Shown here one piece after another: positions 25,762 to 33,883 of a stretch of DNA of 64,000 nt. This stretch comes from an uncultured Saprospiraceae bacterium. GTDB taxonomy: Bacteria; Bacteroidota; Bacteroidia; Chitinophagales; Saprospiraceae. The notes below the pieces were generated by a model, which searched no databases, was not told where the DNA came from, and saw only the letters and a program-made list of their open reading frames with translations. Each line of letters starts with the position of its first letter. The stretch's first letter is position 1. Both the position numbers and the translations under genes were made by a program. The stretch spans positions 1 to 64,000 of the forward strand of contig CALLPI010000006.1 of the NCBI GenBank assembly GCA_938015595.1, given 5' to 3'.

Positions 25762-26232
25762 TTATGCGCTGGGCGGAATGACGACTTCCGCCGGTAGGAA
25801 AGGACTGGCATCGCCGCCGCCGCGAATGATTTCGCGCACGATGGTAGAGCTAATGTGTGAGTAACCAGGGCGGCTGATGAGGAATATCGTGTCTACTCCT
25901 TGCCCCACGATGTGATTAAGTTGAGAAATGGTTTTTTCGTAGTCAAAATCAGAGGCATTGCGCAACCCCCGGATGAGAAAACGCGCTCCGATGCGCATGC
26001 AATAGTGCGCCGTGAGGTTTTCGAAGTAGTCCACCTGTACTTTGGGCTCGCAGGCAAACACCTGCCGCAGCCACTCCATACGCTGCTCTAGGCTGAACAG
26101 GTAGCTCTTCTGGGCATTGTTGCCGATGGCTACCACTACTTCATCAAACAACGGCAGGGCGCGGCGTACAATTTCCACATGCCCTGCCGTGATGGGGTCG
26201 AAGGAGCCAGGAAAAACAGCAATTCTTTTCAT
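25762..26232 (-). CDS. coaD: Phosphopantetheine adenylyltransferase CoaD
   Basis: A 156-residue enzyme that joins 4'-phosphopantetheine and ATP to give dephospho-CoA, the penultimate step of coenzyme A synthesis. The nucleotidyltransferase motif TAGH follows GSFDPI near residue 10, and ISSTIVRE near the C terminus is the second family signature. ATG 26232 (MKRIAVFPGS) is the obvious start, since the upstream extension has no homology. Length is typical. Confidence 0.95.
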   Translation of the reverse strand: MKRIAVFPGSFDPITAGHVEIVRRALPLFDEVVVAIGNNAQKSYLFSLEQRMEWLRQVFACEPKVQVDYFENLTAHYCMRIGARFLIRGLRNASDFDYEKTISQLNHIVGQGVDTIFLISRPGYSHISSTIVREIIRGGGDASPFLPAEVVIPPSA

Positions 26233-26402
26233 AAGAGGCAGATACTTTGATTCGAAGTGAAGCGCTTGGGCGCTCAAATATAGACATTACCCAGGCATGC
26301 CCATTTACTGGCTGATCAACTTTTTGGTAAGAAATGCAGTATGTGCCCAACTTTAAGAAAATGTTAAAATAGTCATAACACCTGAACATGACGTAAGAAG
26401 CG

Positions 26403-26410
26403 TACCTTTG
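26403..26410 (+). promoter_or_regulatory. -7 element of the Cys-rich protein gene
   Basis: TACCTTTG, a TAnnTTTG match, lies 33 bases upstream of ATG 26443. No clear -33 TTG is seen. Confidence 0.42.
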
Positions 26411-26442
26411 CTGCAGTTTATATCACAAAAAATTTTGCGACA

Positions 26443-26865
26443 ATGAAAAAACTCTTTTTGCTCCTTGTATGCGCACTGGCGTTTGCCTTCACAGCTTCTG
26501 CGCAATGCAGCGGCTCCGCTGCTAGCAAGACCAGCGCTACGGCCTGCTGTTCCAAGTCTAAAGCCTCTACTACTACTTCCGCCGACGCTACACCATCCAT
26601 GGGCGCCGATATCGAACAACGCACTGATGCTGCTGGCCAGGTTTCTTACGTGCGCAGGGTAGTAAATGCTGAAACCGGCGCCATTACTTACAAAGCTGTG
26701 GAATACTGCACCAAAACTAATACCTTCGTGGACGTAGCTGCCGAAGCACAGGTAGAAACCCAAGGTAAAGATAAAGACAAAGCACACTGTGCTGCTGGCG
26801 CCGCCAAAGCTGAATGTTGCAGCAGCAGCGCTAAAGGCAAGGGCAAGGCTAAGACGAAAGCGTAA
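26443..26865 (+). CDS. Small Cys-rich secreted protein, unknown function
   Basis: A 140-residue protein with a clear signal peptide (MKKLFLLLVCALAFAFTASA). The mature part is Ser/Ala/Thr-rich, with Cys22, a Cys35-Cys36 pair, Cys89, Cys116 and a second Cys-Cys pair at 125-126, then a strongly basic Gly-Lys-Ala tail. A short conserved-looking core (about residues 57-92, QVSYVRRVVNAETGAITYKAVEYC) may form strands. The paired Cys could bind metal or form disulfides. I recognise no family. It is followed by a palindromic repeat and a strong terminator. Confidence 0.75.
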   Translation: MKKLFLLLVCALAFAFTASAQCSGSAASKTSATACCSKSKASTTTSADATPSMGADIEQRTDAAGQVSYVRRVVNAETGAITYKAVEYCTKTNTFVDVAAEAQVETQGKDKDKAHCAAGAAKAECCSSSAKGKGKAKTKA

Positions 26866-26891
26866 TTGCCACCCGATATGTGGCTTCGACT

Positions 26892-26941
26892 CGTCAAGTT
26901 TTGTGCACAATACATCTGTAAAACATGCACAAGACCCGGCG
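26892..26941. repeat. Palindromic intergenic repeat, copy 3
   Basis: CGTCAAGTTTTGTGCA (26892-26907) and TGCACAAGACCCGGCG (to 26941) form an inverted repeat with G-T wobble pairs. It closely matches copy 1 in its left arm and lies between convergent genes. Confidence 0.72.
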
Positions 26942-26988
26942 CTGCTCGGCATAAAAGCATTTAGCCCTGCTTTTTTCTATAAGACCAA

Positions 26989-27016
26989 ACCACCTCAGAT
27001 GTTTTTCTGAGGTGGT
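26989..27016. terminator. Perfect 11-bp hairpin terminator
   Basis: ACCACCTCAGA (26989-26999) and TCTGAGGTGGT (27006-27016) pair perfectly around a 6-base loop. The stem lies between the Cys-rich gene and the convergent rfbC, so it can end both transcripts. Confidence 0.82.
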
Positions 27017-27030
27017 CTTGTTATTTTGTG

Positions 27031-27585
27031 TCAAAGTTGAAAACGCCGGCGATAGTCCTCGAACGAAGGCAGTGCGCGGTCTTTTTCCGAAAGGATGATG
27101 TCTTGGGCAGGCACAGGCCAGGCAATGCGGAGCGTGGGGTCGTCGTAGCGAATACCTGCTTCGTGAGACTTGGCGTAGAAGTTGTCGCACTTGTAGCAAA
27201 ACTCCGCTACTGCACTGACGACCACATAACCGTGCGCAAAATCGCGGGGGATGAAAAGCTGGCGCTTGTTCTCGGCACTTAGCTCTATACCAAACCACTG
27301 GCCAAAGGTGGGTGAGCCTGGGCGCAAGTCCACTGCTACATCAAATACTGCACCCTCCGTAACGCGTACTAACTTGGCTTGTGCGTGAGGAAATTCCTGG
27401 AAGTGCAAGCCCCGCAACACGCCATAGGAGGATCGCGCCTGATTGTCTTGTACAAAGTCGGCGCAGATGCCAACCTCGGCAAAGACGCGCTGGTTGTAGC
27501 TCTCAAAAAAGTACCCCCTCGCATCTGCCCAGACGGTGGGTTCAAAAATGAGAAGGCCATCTATAGGCGTTGGATGAAATGGCAT
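27031..27585 (-). CDS. rfbC: dTDP-4-dehydrorhamnose 3,5-epimerase
   Basis: A 184-residue cupin enzyme of dTDP-L-rhamnose synthesis. Signatures are SSYGVLRGLHFQ with the catalytic His near residue 60, DVAVDLRPGSPTFGQW, and FIPRDFAHGYVV. It supplies activated rhamnose for surface polysaccharide. The partner genes rfbA, rfbB and rfbD are not in the window. It follows der by 30 bases on the same strand and probably shares its transcript, ending at the hairpin downstream. Confidence 0.94.
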   Translation of the reverse strand: MPFHPTPIDGLLIFEPTVWADARGYFFESYNQRVFAEVGICADFVQDNQARSSYGVLRGLHFQEFPHAQAKLVRVTEGAVFDVAVDLRPGSPTFGQWFGIELSAENKRQLFIPRDFAHGYVVVSAVAEFCYKCDNFYAKSHEAGIRYDDPTLRIAWPVPAQDIILSEKDRALPSFEDYRRRFQL

Positions 27586-27615
27586 GATAGAGCAGTTTGC
27601 AGAGGGCCAAGCGGC

Positions 27616-28920
27616 TTATTTTTCTCTGAAGAAAATATTGATGGGCACCCCCGTGAAATTAAAATTTTTGCGTAGCTGGTTTTCCAAATAGTTGCGATAT
27701 GGCTCGCGTATGTGCTTGGGATGATTGCAAAAGAAAGCGAATGACGGGAAGGGCGTGGGCAACTGCGTGACGTATTTGATCTTAATAAGCCGCCCGCGAT
27801 AGGCCGGCGGCGGATAGCGCTGAATGGCTTCCAACATGACTTCGTTAAGCTGGGAAGTCTTAATCTTGCGGCTGCGGTTTTCAAACACTTCCAGGGCAGT
27901 TTCTATGGCTTTATAAATACGGACTTTCTCAGTGGCAGATACAAATACGATGGGTACATCTGTGAAGGGGGCTATGCGCTGGTGTATGGTGCGCTCAAAG
28001 TCGCGCGCAGTATTGGTTTCTTTATTTTCCACCAAGTCCCACTTATTAACGACGATGACAATACCCTTGTTGCGGCGCTGCGCTAGCCGGAAGATGCTGA
28101 CATCCTGCATTTCCAGGCCAGTTTGGGCATCTACCATGAGCATGCACACATCCGATTCTTCCATGGCGCGAATAGCGCGCATAACGGAGTAGAACTCAAT
28201 GTTTTCGTGTACTTTGGCTTTCTTGCGTATGCCGGCGGTGTCAATGAGCAGAAACTCCTTGCCAAACTTAGAGTATTTGGTGTGAATGGCGTCGCGGGTA
28301 GTGCCAGCTATATCGGTCACAATGTGGCGTTCTTCGCCCAATAATGCGTTGGTCAGCGAACTTTTGCCTACGTTGGGCTGCCCTACAATGGCAATGCGCG
28401 GCAAACTGTTCTCCTGCTGGGCTTCGTCCTGGATGTGCTCTACCACGGCATCGAGAAGCTCGCCGGTGCCGCTGCCGGTTAGGGAAGAGATGAAAAAAGT
28501 ATTCTCAATACCGAGGCTCCAAAATTCGTTGGCCTCCATGTAGCGCTCGGTGTTGTCCACTTTATTGACTACAAGATATACAGGCTTGTCGGTGCGGCGC
28601 AGCAGGTCGGCCACGTCTTCGTCTAAGTCGGTGATGCCGGTGGTGACGTCCACCATGAACAAGATGACGGCTGCCTCCTCAATGGCAATGCGCACCTGGG
28701 AGCGAATGGCCGCCTCGAACACGTCGTCCGAGTTTTCGACAAACCCGCCGGTGTCCACTACATTAAAGGTTTTGCCATTCCAAAAAGAGGAGCCGTACTG
28801 GCGGTCGCGGGTCACACCGGGCATGTTGTCAATAATGGCTTGTCGCTCGCCGATGAGGCGGTTAAAGAAGGTGGACTTTCCTACGTTGGGTCTTCCTACT
28901 ATGGCTACTATGTTGCTCAT
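27616..28920 (-). CDS. der: Ribosome-assembly GTPase Der (EngA)
   Basis: A 434-residue protein with two tandem GTPase domains followed by a KH-like domain, an arrangement unique to Der. G1 motifs are GRPNVGKST (residues 8-16) and GQPNVGKSS (about 179-187); G4 motifs NKVD and NKWD are also visible, as are DTGG and DTAG. It acts in maturation of the 50S ribosomal subunit. The C-terminal domain starts at about residue 350. Full length and essential in most bacteria. Confidence 0.97.
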   Translation of the reverse strand: MSNIVAIVGRPNVGKSTFFNRLIGERQAIIDNMPGVTRDRQYGSSFWNGKTFNVVDTGGFVENSDDVFEAAIRSQVRIAIEEAAVILFMVDVTTGITDLDEDVADLLRRTDKPVYLVVNKVDNTERYMEANEFWSLGIENTFFISSLTGSGTGELLDAVVEHIQDEAQQENSLPRIAIVGQPNVGKSSLTNALLGEERHIVTDIAGTTRDAIHTKYSKFGKEFLLIDTAGIRKKAKVHENIEFYSVMRAIRAMEESDVCMLMVDAQTGLEMQDVSIFRLAQRRNKGIVIVVNKWDLVENKETNTARDFERTIHQRIAPFTDVPIVFVSATEKVRIYKAIETALEVFENRSRKIKTSQLNEVMLEAIQRYPPPAYRGRLIKIKYVTQLPTPFPSFAFFCNHPKHIREPYRNYLENQLRKNFNFTGVPINIFFREK

Positions 28921-28951
28921 TGGCTCAAAAGGTGTAAGGGTACAGGGGCAT

Positions 28952-29908
28952 TCAAAAAACTGCTTCGGCTATTTGTCGGGTAGTGGCCGCGTCGCCCATG
29001 GTGTAGTAATGCAGGCAGGGTACGCCGGCAGCTTTCAGTTCCTTGCTTTGGGTAATGCACCATTCAATACCCACCTGGCGCTTGGCCTCGGGCGTCTTAG
29101 CCTGGCGCATGGCGTTGACCAACTCTGCGGGTACATCCACGTGAAAGTGGCGGGGTATGGTATTGAGCTGGCCCTCGCGGGTCAGCGGTTTTAAGCCCGG
29201 CACTATGGGTACGTCAATGCCCATGTTGCGGCATTGCTGTACGTACTGAAAGTATTTCTGGTTGTCAAAAAACATTTGTGTGACAATGTAGTTGGCGCCA
29301 GCCTCTACCTTGGCTTTGGTCCACTGCATATCTGCCTGGAGGTTGGGCGCTTCAAAGTGCTTTTCCGGGTAGCCAGCTACGCCGATGCAGAAGTCAGTGC
29401 ACTGGCCATTTTCGATATTTTCGTCCAGGTATTTGCCTTGATTCATATCGGCTATTTGCCTGACGAGGTCTAGGGCGTAGGCATGGCCTTGGGGTTCGGG
29501 TTCAAACTTGTTGTCAAACTTGCGGGCATCGCCGCGTATGGCCAGCACATTGTTGATGTTGAGGAAGTTGAGGTCAATCAAGGCGTTTTCGGTGTCTTCT
29601 TTAGTGAACCCTCCGCAAATCAGGTGGGGTACGGCATCCACGCCATAGCGATGTACAATGGCGGCGCAGATACCCACTGTCCCCGGGCGCTTTCGGATAG
29701 AAATTTTCTCGAAATACCCCCCTGGCCGTTGTACATATACGAACTCCTCACGGTGGTAAGTCACGTCAATGAACGGAGGCTTGAACTCCATGAGCGGGTC
29801 CAGCACATCGAAAATTGCCTGCATTCCACCGCCCTTAGGCGGGGGTAGTACTTCAAAGGAAATGAGCGTAGTACCGGCGGATTTGTCGAAATAATCGGTT
29901 ACTTTCAT
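28952..29908 (-). CDS. metF: 5,10-methylenetetrahydrofolate reductase MetF
   Basis: A 318-residue flavin-dependent reductase that makes 5-methyltetrahydrofolate for methionine synthesis. Typical segments are ISFEVLPPPKGG at the start, FIDVTYH, LAIRGD near residue 140, YIVTQMFFDN near residue 212, and VPIVPGLKPLT. The length is near that of E. coli MetF. It lies 31 bases upstream of der, so metF, der and rfbC may form one transcript despite unrelated functions. Confidence 0.95.
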   Translation of the reverse strand: MKVTDYFDKSAGTTLISFEVLPPPKGGGMQAIFDVLDPLMEFKPPFIDVTYHREEFVYVQRPGGYFEKISIRKRPGTVGICAAIVHRYGVDAVPHLICGGFTKEDTENALIDLNFLNINNVLAIRGDARKFDNKFEPEPQGHAYALDLVRQIADMNQGKYLDENIENGQCTDFCIGVAGYPEKHFEAPNLQADMQWTKAKVEAGANYIVTQMFFDNQKYFQYVQQCRNMGIDVPIVPGLKPLTREGQLNTIPRHFHVDVPAELVNAMRQAKTPEAKRQVGIEWCITQSKELKAAGVPCLHYYTMGDAATTRQIAEAVF

Positions 29909-30002
29909 GCGTAGTTTATAGCATTCAATCGCAAGTTTGAGCGCATTTGCTTGTACGCCCCTCTTTACTTGCAGAGGCTGTACAAAATGGCAAGCGCGCC
30001 CT

Positions 30003-32003
30003 TCAATAATTCTTTAACCAGAGCAATTGTTTAGCCAGGCGCTCCTCCGGCAGGAAGATGCGTTCAATAGCTGGCGAAAAAGGCACAGGCGTATCTAGGC
30101 TGGCTACCCGCAGCACAGGTGCGTCCAAGTATTCAAACAAGTGCTCGCTGATGTAGGCTGCTATTTCGCCGCCAAGGCCCCCAAAAAGTGTATCTTCGTG
30201 CAGTACCAGCGCCTTGTTGGTTTTGCGCACGGTAGCGGCTATGGCTTCGTAGTCCAACGGCAAGAGCGTGCGCAGATCTATGATTTCAGCGTCAATGCCC
30301 AGGTTTTCCACAGCCTTATGTGCCCAGTGTACGCCCATGCCATAGGTAATAATAGACAACTCACTACCCGGACGCGCCACTGCTGCCTTACCAATTTCTA
30401 CGGTGTAGTAGTCGTCAGGTACCAAGCCGCTCACACTGCGGTATAGAGCTTTGTGCTCAAAGTACATCACCGGATTGGGGTCTTCAAAGGCAGCCAACAG
30501 CAGCCCCTTGGCATCGCGCGGGGTAGCAGGGTACAATACCTTCAGCCCAGGTGTATGCGCAAACCAGGCTTCGTTGCTCTGAGAATGAAATGGCCCGGCA
30601 CCCGTACCCGCACCCGTTGGCATCCGAATTACCACATTAGGCGCATGCCCCCAGCGGTAGTGCATCTTAGCCGCATTGTTGACAATCTGCGTGATGGCGC
30701 AACTGACAAAATCAGCAAACTGCATCTCTACCATGGCTCTGTAGCCCTTAAAGGTCAGGCCAATGGCGGCACCCACAATGGCGCTTTCGCACAGAGGGGT
30801 ATTGCGCACGCGCTCGCGGCCAAACTCCTCTACAAACCCATCCGTGATTTTGAATACCCCGCCGTACTCGGCAATGTCTTGCCCCATGAGCACTAGTTTG
30901 TCGTAGCGGCGCATAGCTGTGCGCAGCCCATCTGACACGGCATCCACAAAACGCTTTTCCGTCTCGGCAGGTACAGCAGGGGGTACAACCTGCTGCGACC
31001 ATGGCGCATACACATCAGCTAACTCGGCATCTTCCATGGAGGACACATCCGGCTCAGCATAGGCTTTCTGCAACTCGGATTCTATTTGCACTTTGAGGCG
31101 CCTGCGCGTCTGCTGTGCATCTGCTTCCGACAACACGCCCGCCTGTATCAGATACTGCTCGTAGTTGGCCACGGGGTCTTTAGCAGCCCAATGCTCCATC
31201 AGTGCTTTGGGTACGTATTTGGTGCCAGAAGCCTCTTCATGACCCCTCATGCGGAAAGTCATGCACTCCAGAAGTACCGGCTCGGGCTTTTCGCGCAGTT
31301 CGGCAGCCAGTTGGGCTATAGTGTTGTAGACCTCCAGTACGTTGTTGCCATCAATTATCTGAGAACGCATGCCATAACCCAAGGCACGATCAGCTAAGTG
31401 CTCACAGCGATATTGTTCGCTGGTAGGCGTAGAAAGCCCGTAGCCGTTGTTTTCGATAACGAAAATGACGGGCAATTGCCACACCGCTGCTGTGTTGAGT
31501 GCCTCGTGAAACTCGCCCTCACTAGTACCGCCTTCGCCACTGAAAGCCACCGCTACCCTACCCTCGCCCGACAACTTGTGGGCCAGCGCCACACCTGCCG
31601 CTAGCGACAACTGCGGGCCCAGGTGCGAAATCATGCCCACGATACCATATTCCGGCGCGCCAAAGTGAAAGGAGCGATCGCGGCCCTTAGTAAAGCCTGA
31701 AGTCTTGCCTTGCCACTGACAAAAAAGGCGGCTTAGCGGAATGCCTCGCACTGTAAACACCCCCAGATTGCGATGCAAGGTAAAGAGCATCTCGTCTGGC
31801 AGTAAAGCCGCCGTGACGCCTACAGCAATAGCCTCCTGGCCTATACCCGAAAACCACTTGCTGATCTTGCCCTGGCGCAACAAAATCAGCATCTTTTCCT
31901 CTATCAGGCGCGGGTACAGAAGCTGCTCGTACAGGTGCAAGAGCTGCGCGTCGGAGAGGGTACCACGATCGTAGTGAATGGCGTTATGGGTGGTTGATAC
32001 CAT
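30003..32003 (-). CDS. 2-oxoacid dehydrogenase E1, fused alpha and beta subunits
   Basis: A 666-residue thiamine-diphosphate enzyme that decarboxylates a 2-oxoacid and passes the acyl group to lipoyl-E2. Residues about 15-320 are the alpha subunit (FSGEGGTSEGEFHEAL and NNGYGLST form the thiamine/magnesium site). Residues about 345-666 are the beta subunit (GQDIAEYGGVFKIT, PLCESAIVG, HSQ near SNEAW). Both halves together resemble branched-chain 2-oxoisovalerate dehydrogenase or the Bacteroidota pyruvate dehydrogenase-like fusions; the substrate cannot be decided here. E2 and E3 genes are absent from the window. A -7 box sits just upstream. Confidence 0.92.
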   Translation of the reverse strand: MVSTTHNAIHYDRGTLSDAQLLHLYEQLLYPRLIEEKMLILLRQGKISKWFSGIGQEAIAVGVTAALLPDEMLFTLHRNLGVFTVRGIPLSRLFCQWQGKTSGFTKGRDRSFHFGAPEYGIVGMISHLGPQLSLAAGVALAHKLSGEGRVAVAFSGEGGTSEGEFHEALNTAAVWQLPVIFVIENNGYGLSTPTSEQYRCEHLADRALGYGMRSQIIDGNNVLEVYNTIAQLAAELREKPEPVLLECMTFRMRGHEEASGTKYVPKALMEHWAAKDPVANYEQYLIQAGVLSEADAQQTRRRLKVQIESELQKAYAEPDVSSMEDAELADVYAPWSQQVVPPAVPAETEKRFVDAVSDGLRTAMRRYDKLVLMGQDIAEYGGVFKITDGFVEEFGRERVRNTPLCESAIVGAAIGLTFKGYRAMVEMQFADFVSCAITQIVNNAAKMHYRWGHAPNVVIRMPTGAGTGAGPFHSQSNEAWFAHTPGLKVLYPATPRDAKGLLLAAFEDPNPVMYFEHKALYRSVSGLVPDDYYTVEIGKAAVARPGSELSIITYGMGVHWAHKAVENLGIDAEIIDLRTLLPLDYEAIAATVRKTNKALVLHEDTLFGGLGGEIAAYISEHLFEYLDAPVLRVASLDTPVPFSPAIERIFLPEERLAKQLLWLKNY

Positions 32004-32348
32004 GTGTTACAATGATTTGGGCTGCAAAGTTATACCAGGATTCGCAGAATTTTGCATATCGCTAAAATCTGCCCAGACAATTGCCATGCATTGCAGTTGT
32101 GCACCTCCCTTACGCAGCCAACACACTAAAGCAGAATTTTTGGTTCAAAACTTCGCAATAACCCCATGTTTTTATGTTGCATAGTTATTGAGGTGGTTGC
32201 TCTTGATTGTAAGGATACCGCCAGGAAATAGCAGCCCGCAGCAAATTGCACACCAACAGTAAAGCAATTTAAGAATGTAGGTGCCTCCAAATTAAGGCCA
32301 TAGCCTCTCATAGCAGCAAACGCCAAAACAGACAACTGTGCATACTCA
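32004..32348. other. Intergenic region with E1 promoter, no gene supported
   Basis: This 345-base gap holds no convincing coding sequence. On the minus strand, TAACTTTG at 32032-32025 is a perfect TAnnTTTG -7 element for the E1 gene, 22 bases before its ATG. Short open frames on both strands here lack ATG starts or protein-like composition. The rest is unassigned. Confidence 0.5.
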
Positions 32349-33023
32349 TCAACTAAATTGCTCCAGCAACTCCAGTAGCACCTGGTTCAACCGCGCCACT
32401 GCCAGGGGAATGTTCCACTGATCGCGGTTGCGCGGCTCTACGTAGTTAGATACAGCGCGGATTTCGAGGAAGGGTACATCACTAAGCAGACAGGCGTAAA
32501 ATACGGCGGCGCCCTCCATGCTTTCTACTTGAGCATGAGAGCGCGCCCGCAAGGCAGCAATACTTGCCGCCGAGCCATGCACCTTATTGACGCTGACGCC
32601 AGCTACGCGAGGGAGAAAATCATAGGTCGCACTGGCATCGTTGCGCAGTACGCCATTGCGAAAAGGTGGCAGATTGGCCGTATTAGGCCAGAGAATAAAG
32701 GCATCGGTAAAACTGCCGTCAGCTTCTTCCACGCCCAGGTCGCCAAACGTTTCGGAAGTGACGTGCACTACCTCGCCAATGGCTAAGGTAGGGTCAAGCG
32801 CACCGCAGATGCCGGCGTTGATCACCAGGTCAAAGGAACGCAAAGCCAATACCCGGCCCAAACTGAACGCCGTGGCAGTAAGGCCTATGCCTGTCAGCAG
32901 CAGGGTGACGCGCACGGCACCACATTTGAAGGTGGAAGCATCCACAGCCGTGCCGGCTTGTTGAAGGTGGGCTTCCAGCGGTGCAATCTCCGCAGGGGTA
33001 GCCGCTACGAGAAGGAGGTTCAT
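32349..33023 (-). CDS. mqnB: Futalosine hydrolase MqnB
   Basis: A 224-residue nucleosidase of the PNP/MTA phosphorylase-like fold. It removes a base from futalosine in the futalosine route to menaquinone, the main respiratory quinone of Bacteroidota. Typical segments are VAATPAEIAPL at the N terminus, GIGLTATAFSLG, NAGICGAL, VESMEGAAVFYACL (with the conserved Met-Glu) and IRAVSNYVEPRNRDQW at the C terminus. Its start codon overlaps the stop of the PorV-like gene by ATGA, so translation is probably coupled. MTA/SAH nucleosidase is a less likely alternative. Confidence 0.88.
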   Translation of the reverse strand: MNLLLVAATPAEIAPLEAHLQQAGTAVDASTFKCGAVRVTLLLTGIGLTATAFSLGRVLALRSFDLVINAGICGALDPTLAIGEVVHVTSETFGDLGVEEADGSFTDAFILWPNTANLPPFRNGVLRNDASATYDFLPRVAGVSVNKVHGSAASIAALRARSHAQVESMEGAAVFYACLLSDVPFLEIRAVSNYVEPRNRDQWNIPLAVARLNQVLLELLEQFS

Positions 33024-33883
33024 GACTTGGCCAGACGGGTGTAAATCAGTCCAAAAGTGGGTGTAAAACCAAGAAACTGGTGGTAGCCACCGGCAAAGTC
33101 AAAGGCCAGGCCAGCAGGCAAGCGAAACCCCAGCCCCAGGGTAGCAGTGGCGGGTTGGGTAGCAACACCGGCGCGCAGGCTGATCGCCTCCGCTGGACGG
33201 TACTCTATGCCAGCTTTGGCGCGCAGCGGGAAGTCTATGTCTTTTTCCAACTCCAGAGCCATGAGTACCTTGTCGGAAGTTTGGTATCCCAGGCCGGCGC
33301 GAAGAATGGCCGGCATGCGGTCGCCACCACGCGTGCGCGTGCGCAGGGGGTTGGCCAAGTGAAAGCCTAGGATGAGTTTGGGCATGAGTTGAGTTTGCAG
33401 GCCAACTTCGGCGTTGAGGCGCAGGGCATTGCCGTAGTCGGGTATGCGCGAACTAAAGGCATTGAACTGCAACCCAATAGATGTACCGGCAAAGAGGCGA
33501 CGGGCATAGGCCAAGCCGGCGCGCTGCTCATTGTACTCACTCATACCAAAGTATTGCAGTGAAAGGCCAAAAGCGCCTAAGTTGCTCGATGGCAGAACAA
33601 ACCCTGCGCCAACGTTTCGCAGGTCAGCCAACAGAAAGCGCTGCTCACCAAAGACAGCGGCGGTGGGCGCTTCCACGAAGGCCATGCCGGCCTGATTAGC
33701 CAAGATGCTTTGAGCATCCCGGAAAACTACACCGACTGCCCCCATACCAGCACCACGCGCGCCACCGCTGGGTACAATGTTGCCTTGCGCGTGCGAAGGT
33801 CGCGCCAGGCATAGCAGGAGTAAGCCCGACAGAAGCTGCCAGGAAAAAGCTGTTTTTCGGCGGCGGTTAGATGTCCACTGCAT
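33020..33883 (-). CDS. PorV/PorQ-like outer-membrane beta-barrel protein
   Basis: A 287-residue exported barrel protein with a signal peptide (QLLSGLLLLCLARPSHA). Gly-rich strands such as GARGAGMGAVGVVF, the segment ILANQAGMAF and repeated aromatic-aliphatic strands (ALRLNAEVGLQTQL, ALELEKDIDF, LGLGFRLP) are typical of UPF0164/PorV-PorQ proteins. PorV shuttles T9SS cargo at the cell surface, though relatives may serve other roles. ATG 33883 and 33904 are both possible; both overlap the 3' end of the GH1 gene (by 17 or 38 bases). The stop overlaps the mqnB start. The three genes therefore form a tight operon. Confidence 0.78.
   Translation of the reverse strand: MQWTSNRRRKTAFSWQLLSGLLLLCLARPSHAQGNIVPSGGARGAGMGAVGVVFRDAQSILANQAGMAFVEAPTAAVFGEQRFLLADLRNVGAGFVLPSSNLGAFGLSLQYFGMSEYNEQRAGLAYARRLFAGTSIGLQFNAFSSRIPDYGNALRLNAEVGLQTQLMPKLILGFHLANPLRTRTRGGDRMPAILRAGLGYQTSDKVLMALELEKDIDFPLRAKAGIEYRPAEAISLRAGVATQPATATLGLGFRLPAGLAFDFAGGYHQFLGFTPTFGLIYTRLAKS

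Noticed and set aside
26353-26952. 199-residue antisense frame over the Cys-rich gene
   Set aside because: It overlaps a gene with a clear signal peptide and promoter; composition is that of an antisense shadow.
32160-32195. TATGTTGCATAG as a fourth operator half site
   Set aside because: Only one half matches; the other half is absent and it is not beside a promoter.
32126-32335. 69-residue minus-strand open frame in the E1 upstream gap
   Set aside because: Low-quality composition and no start-site evidence; it lies in a region that also serves as promoter.
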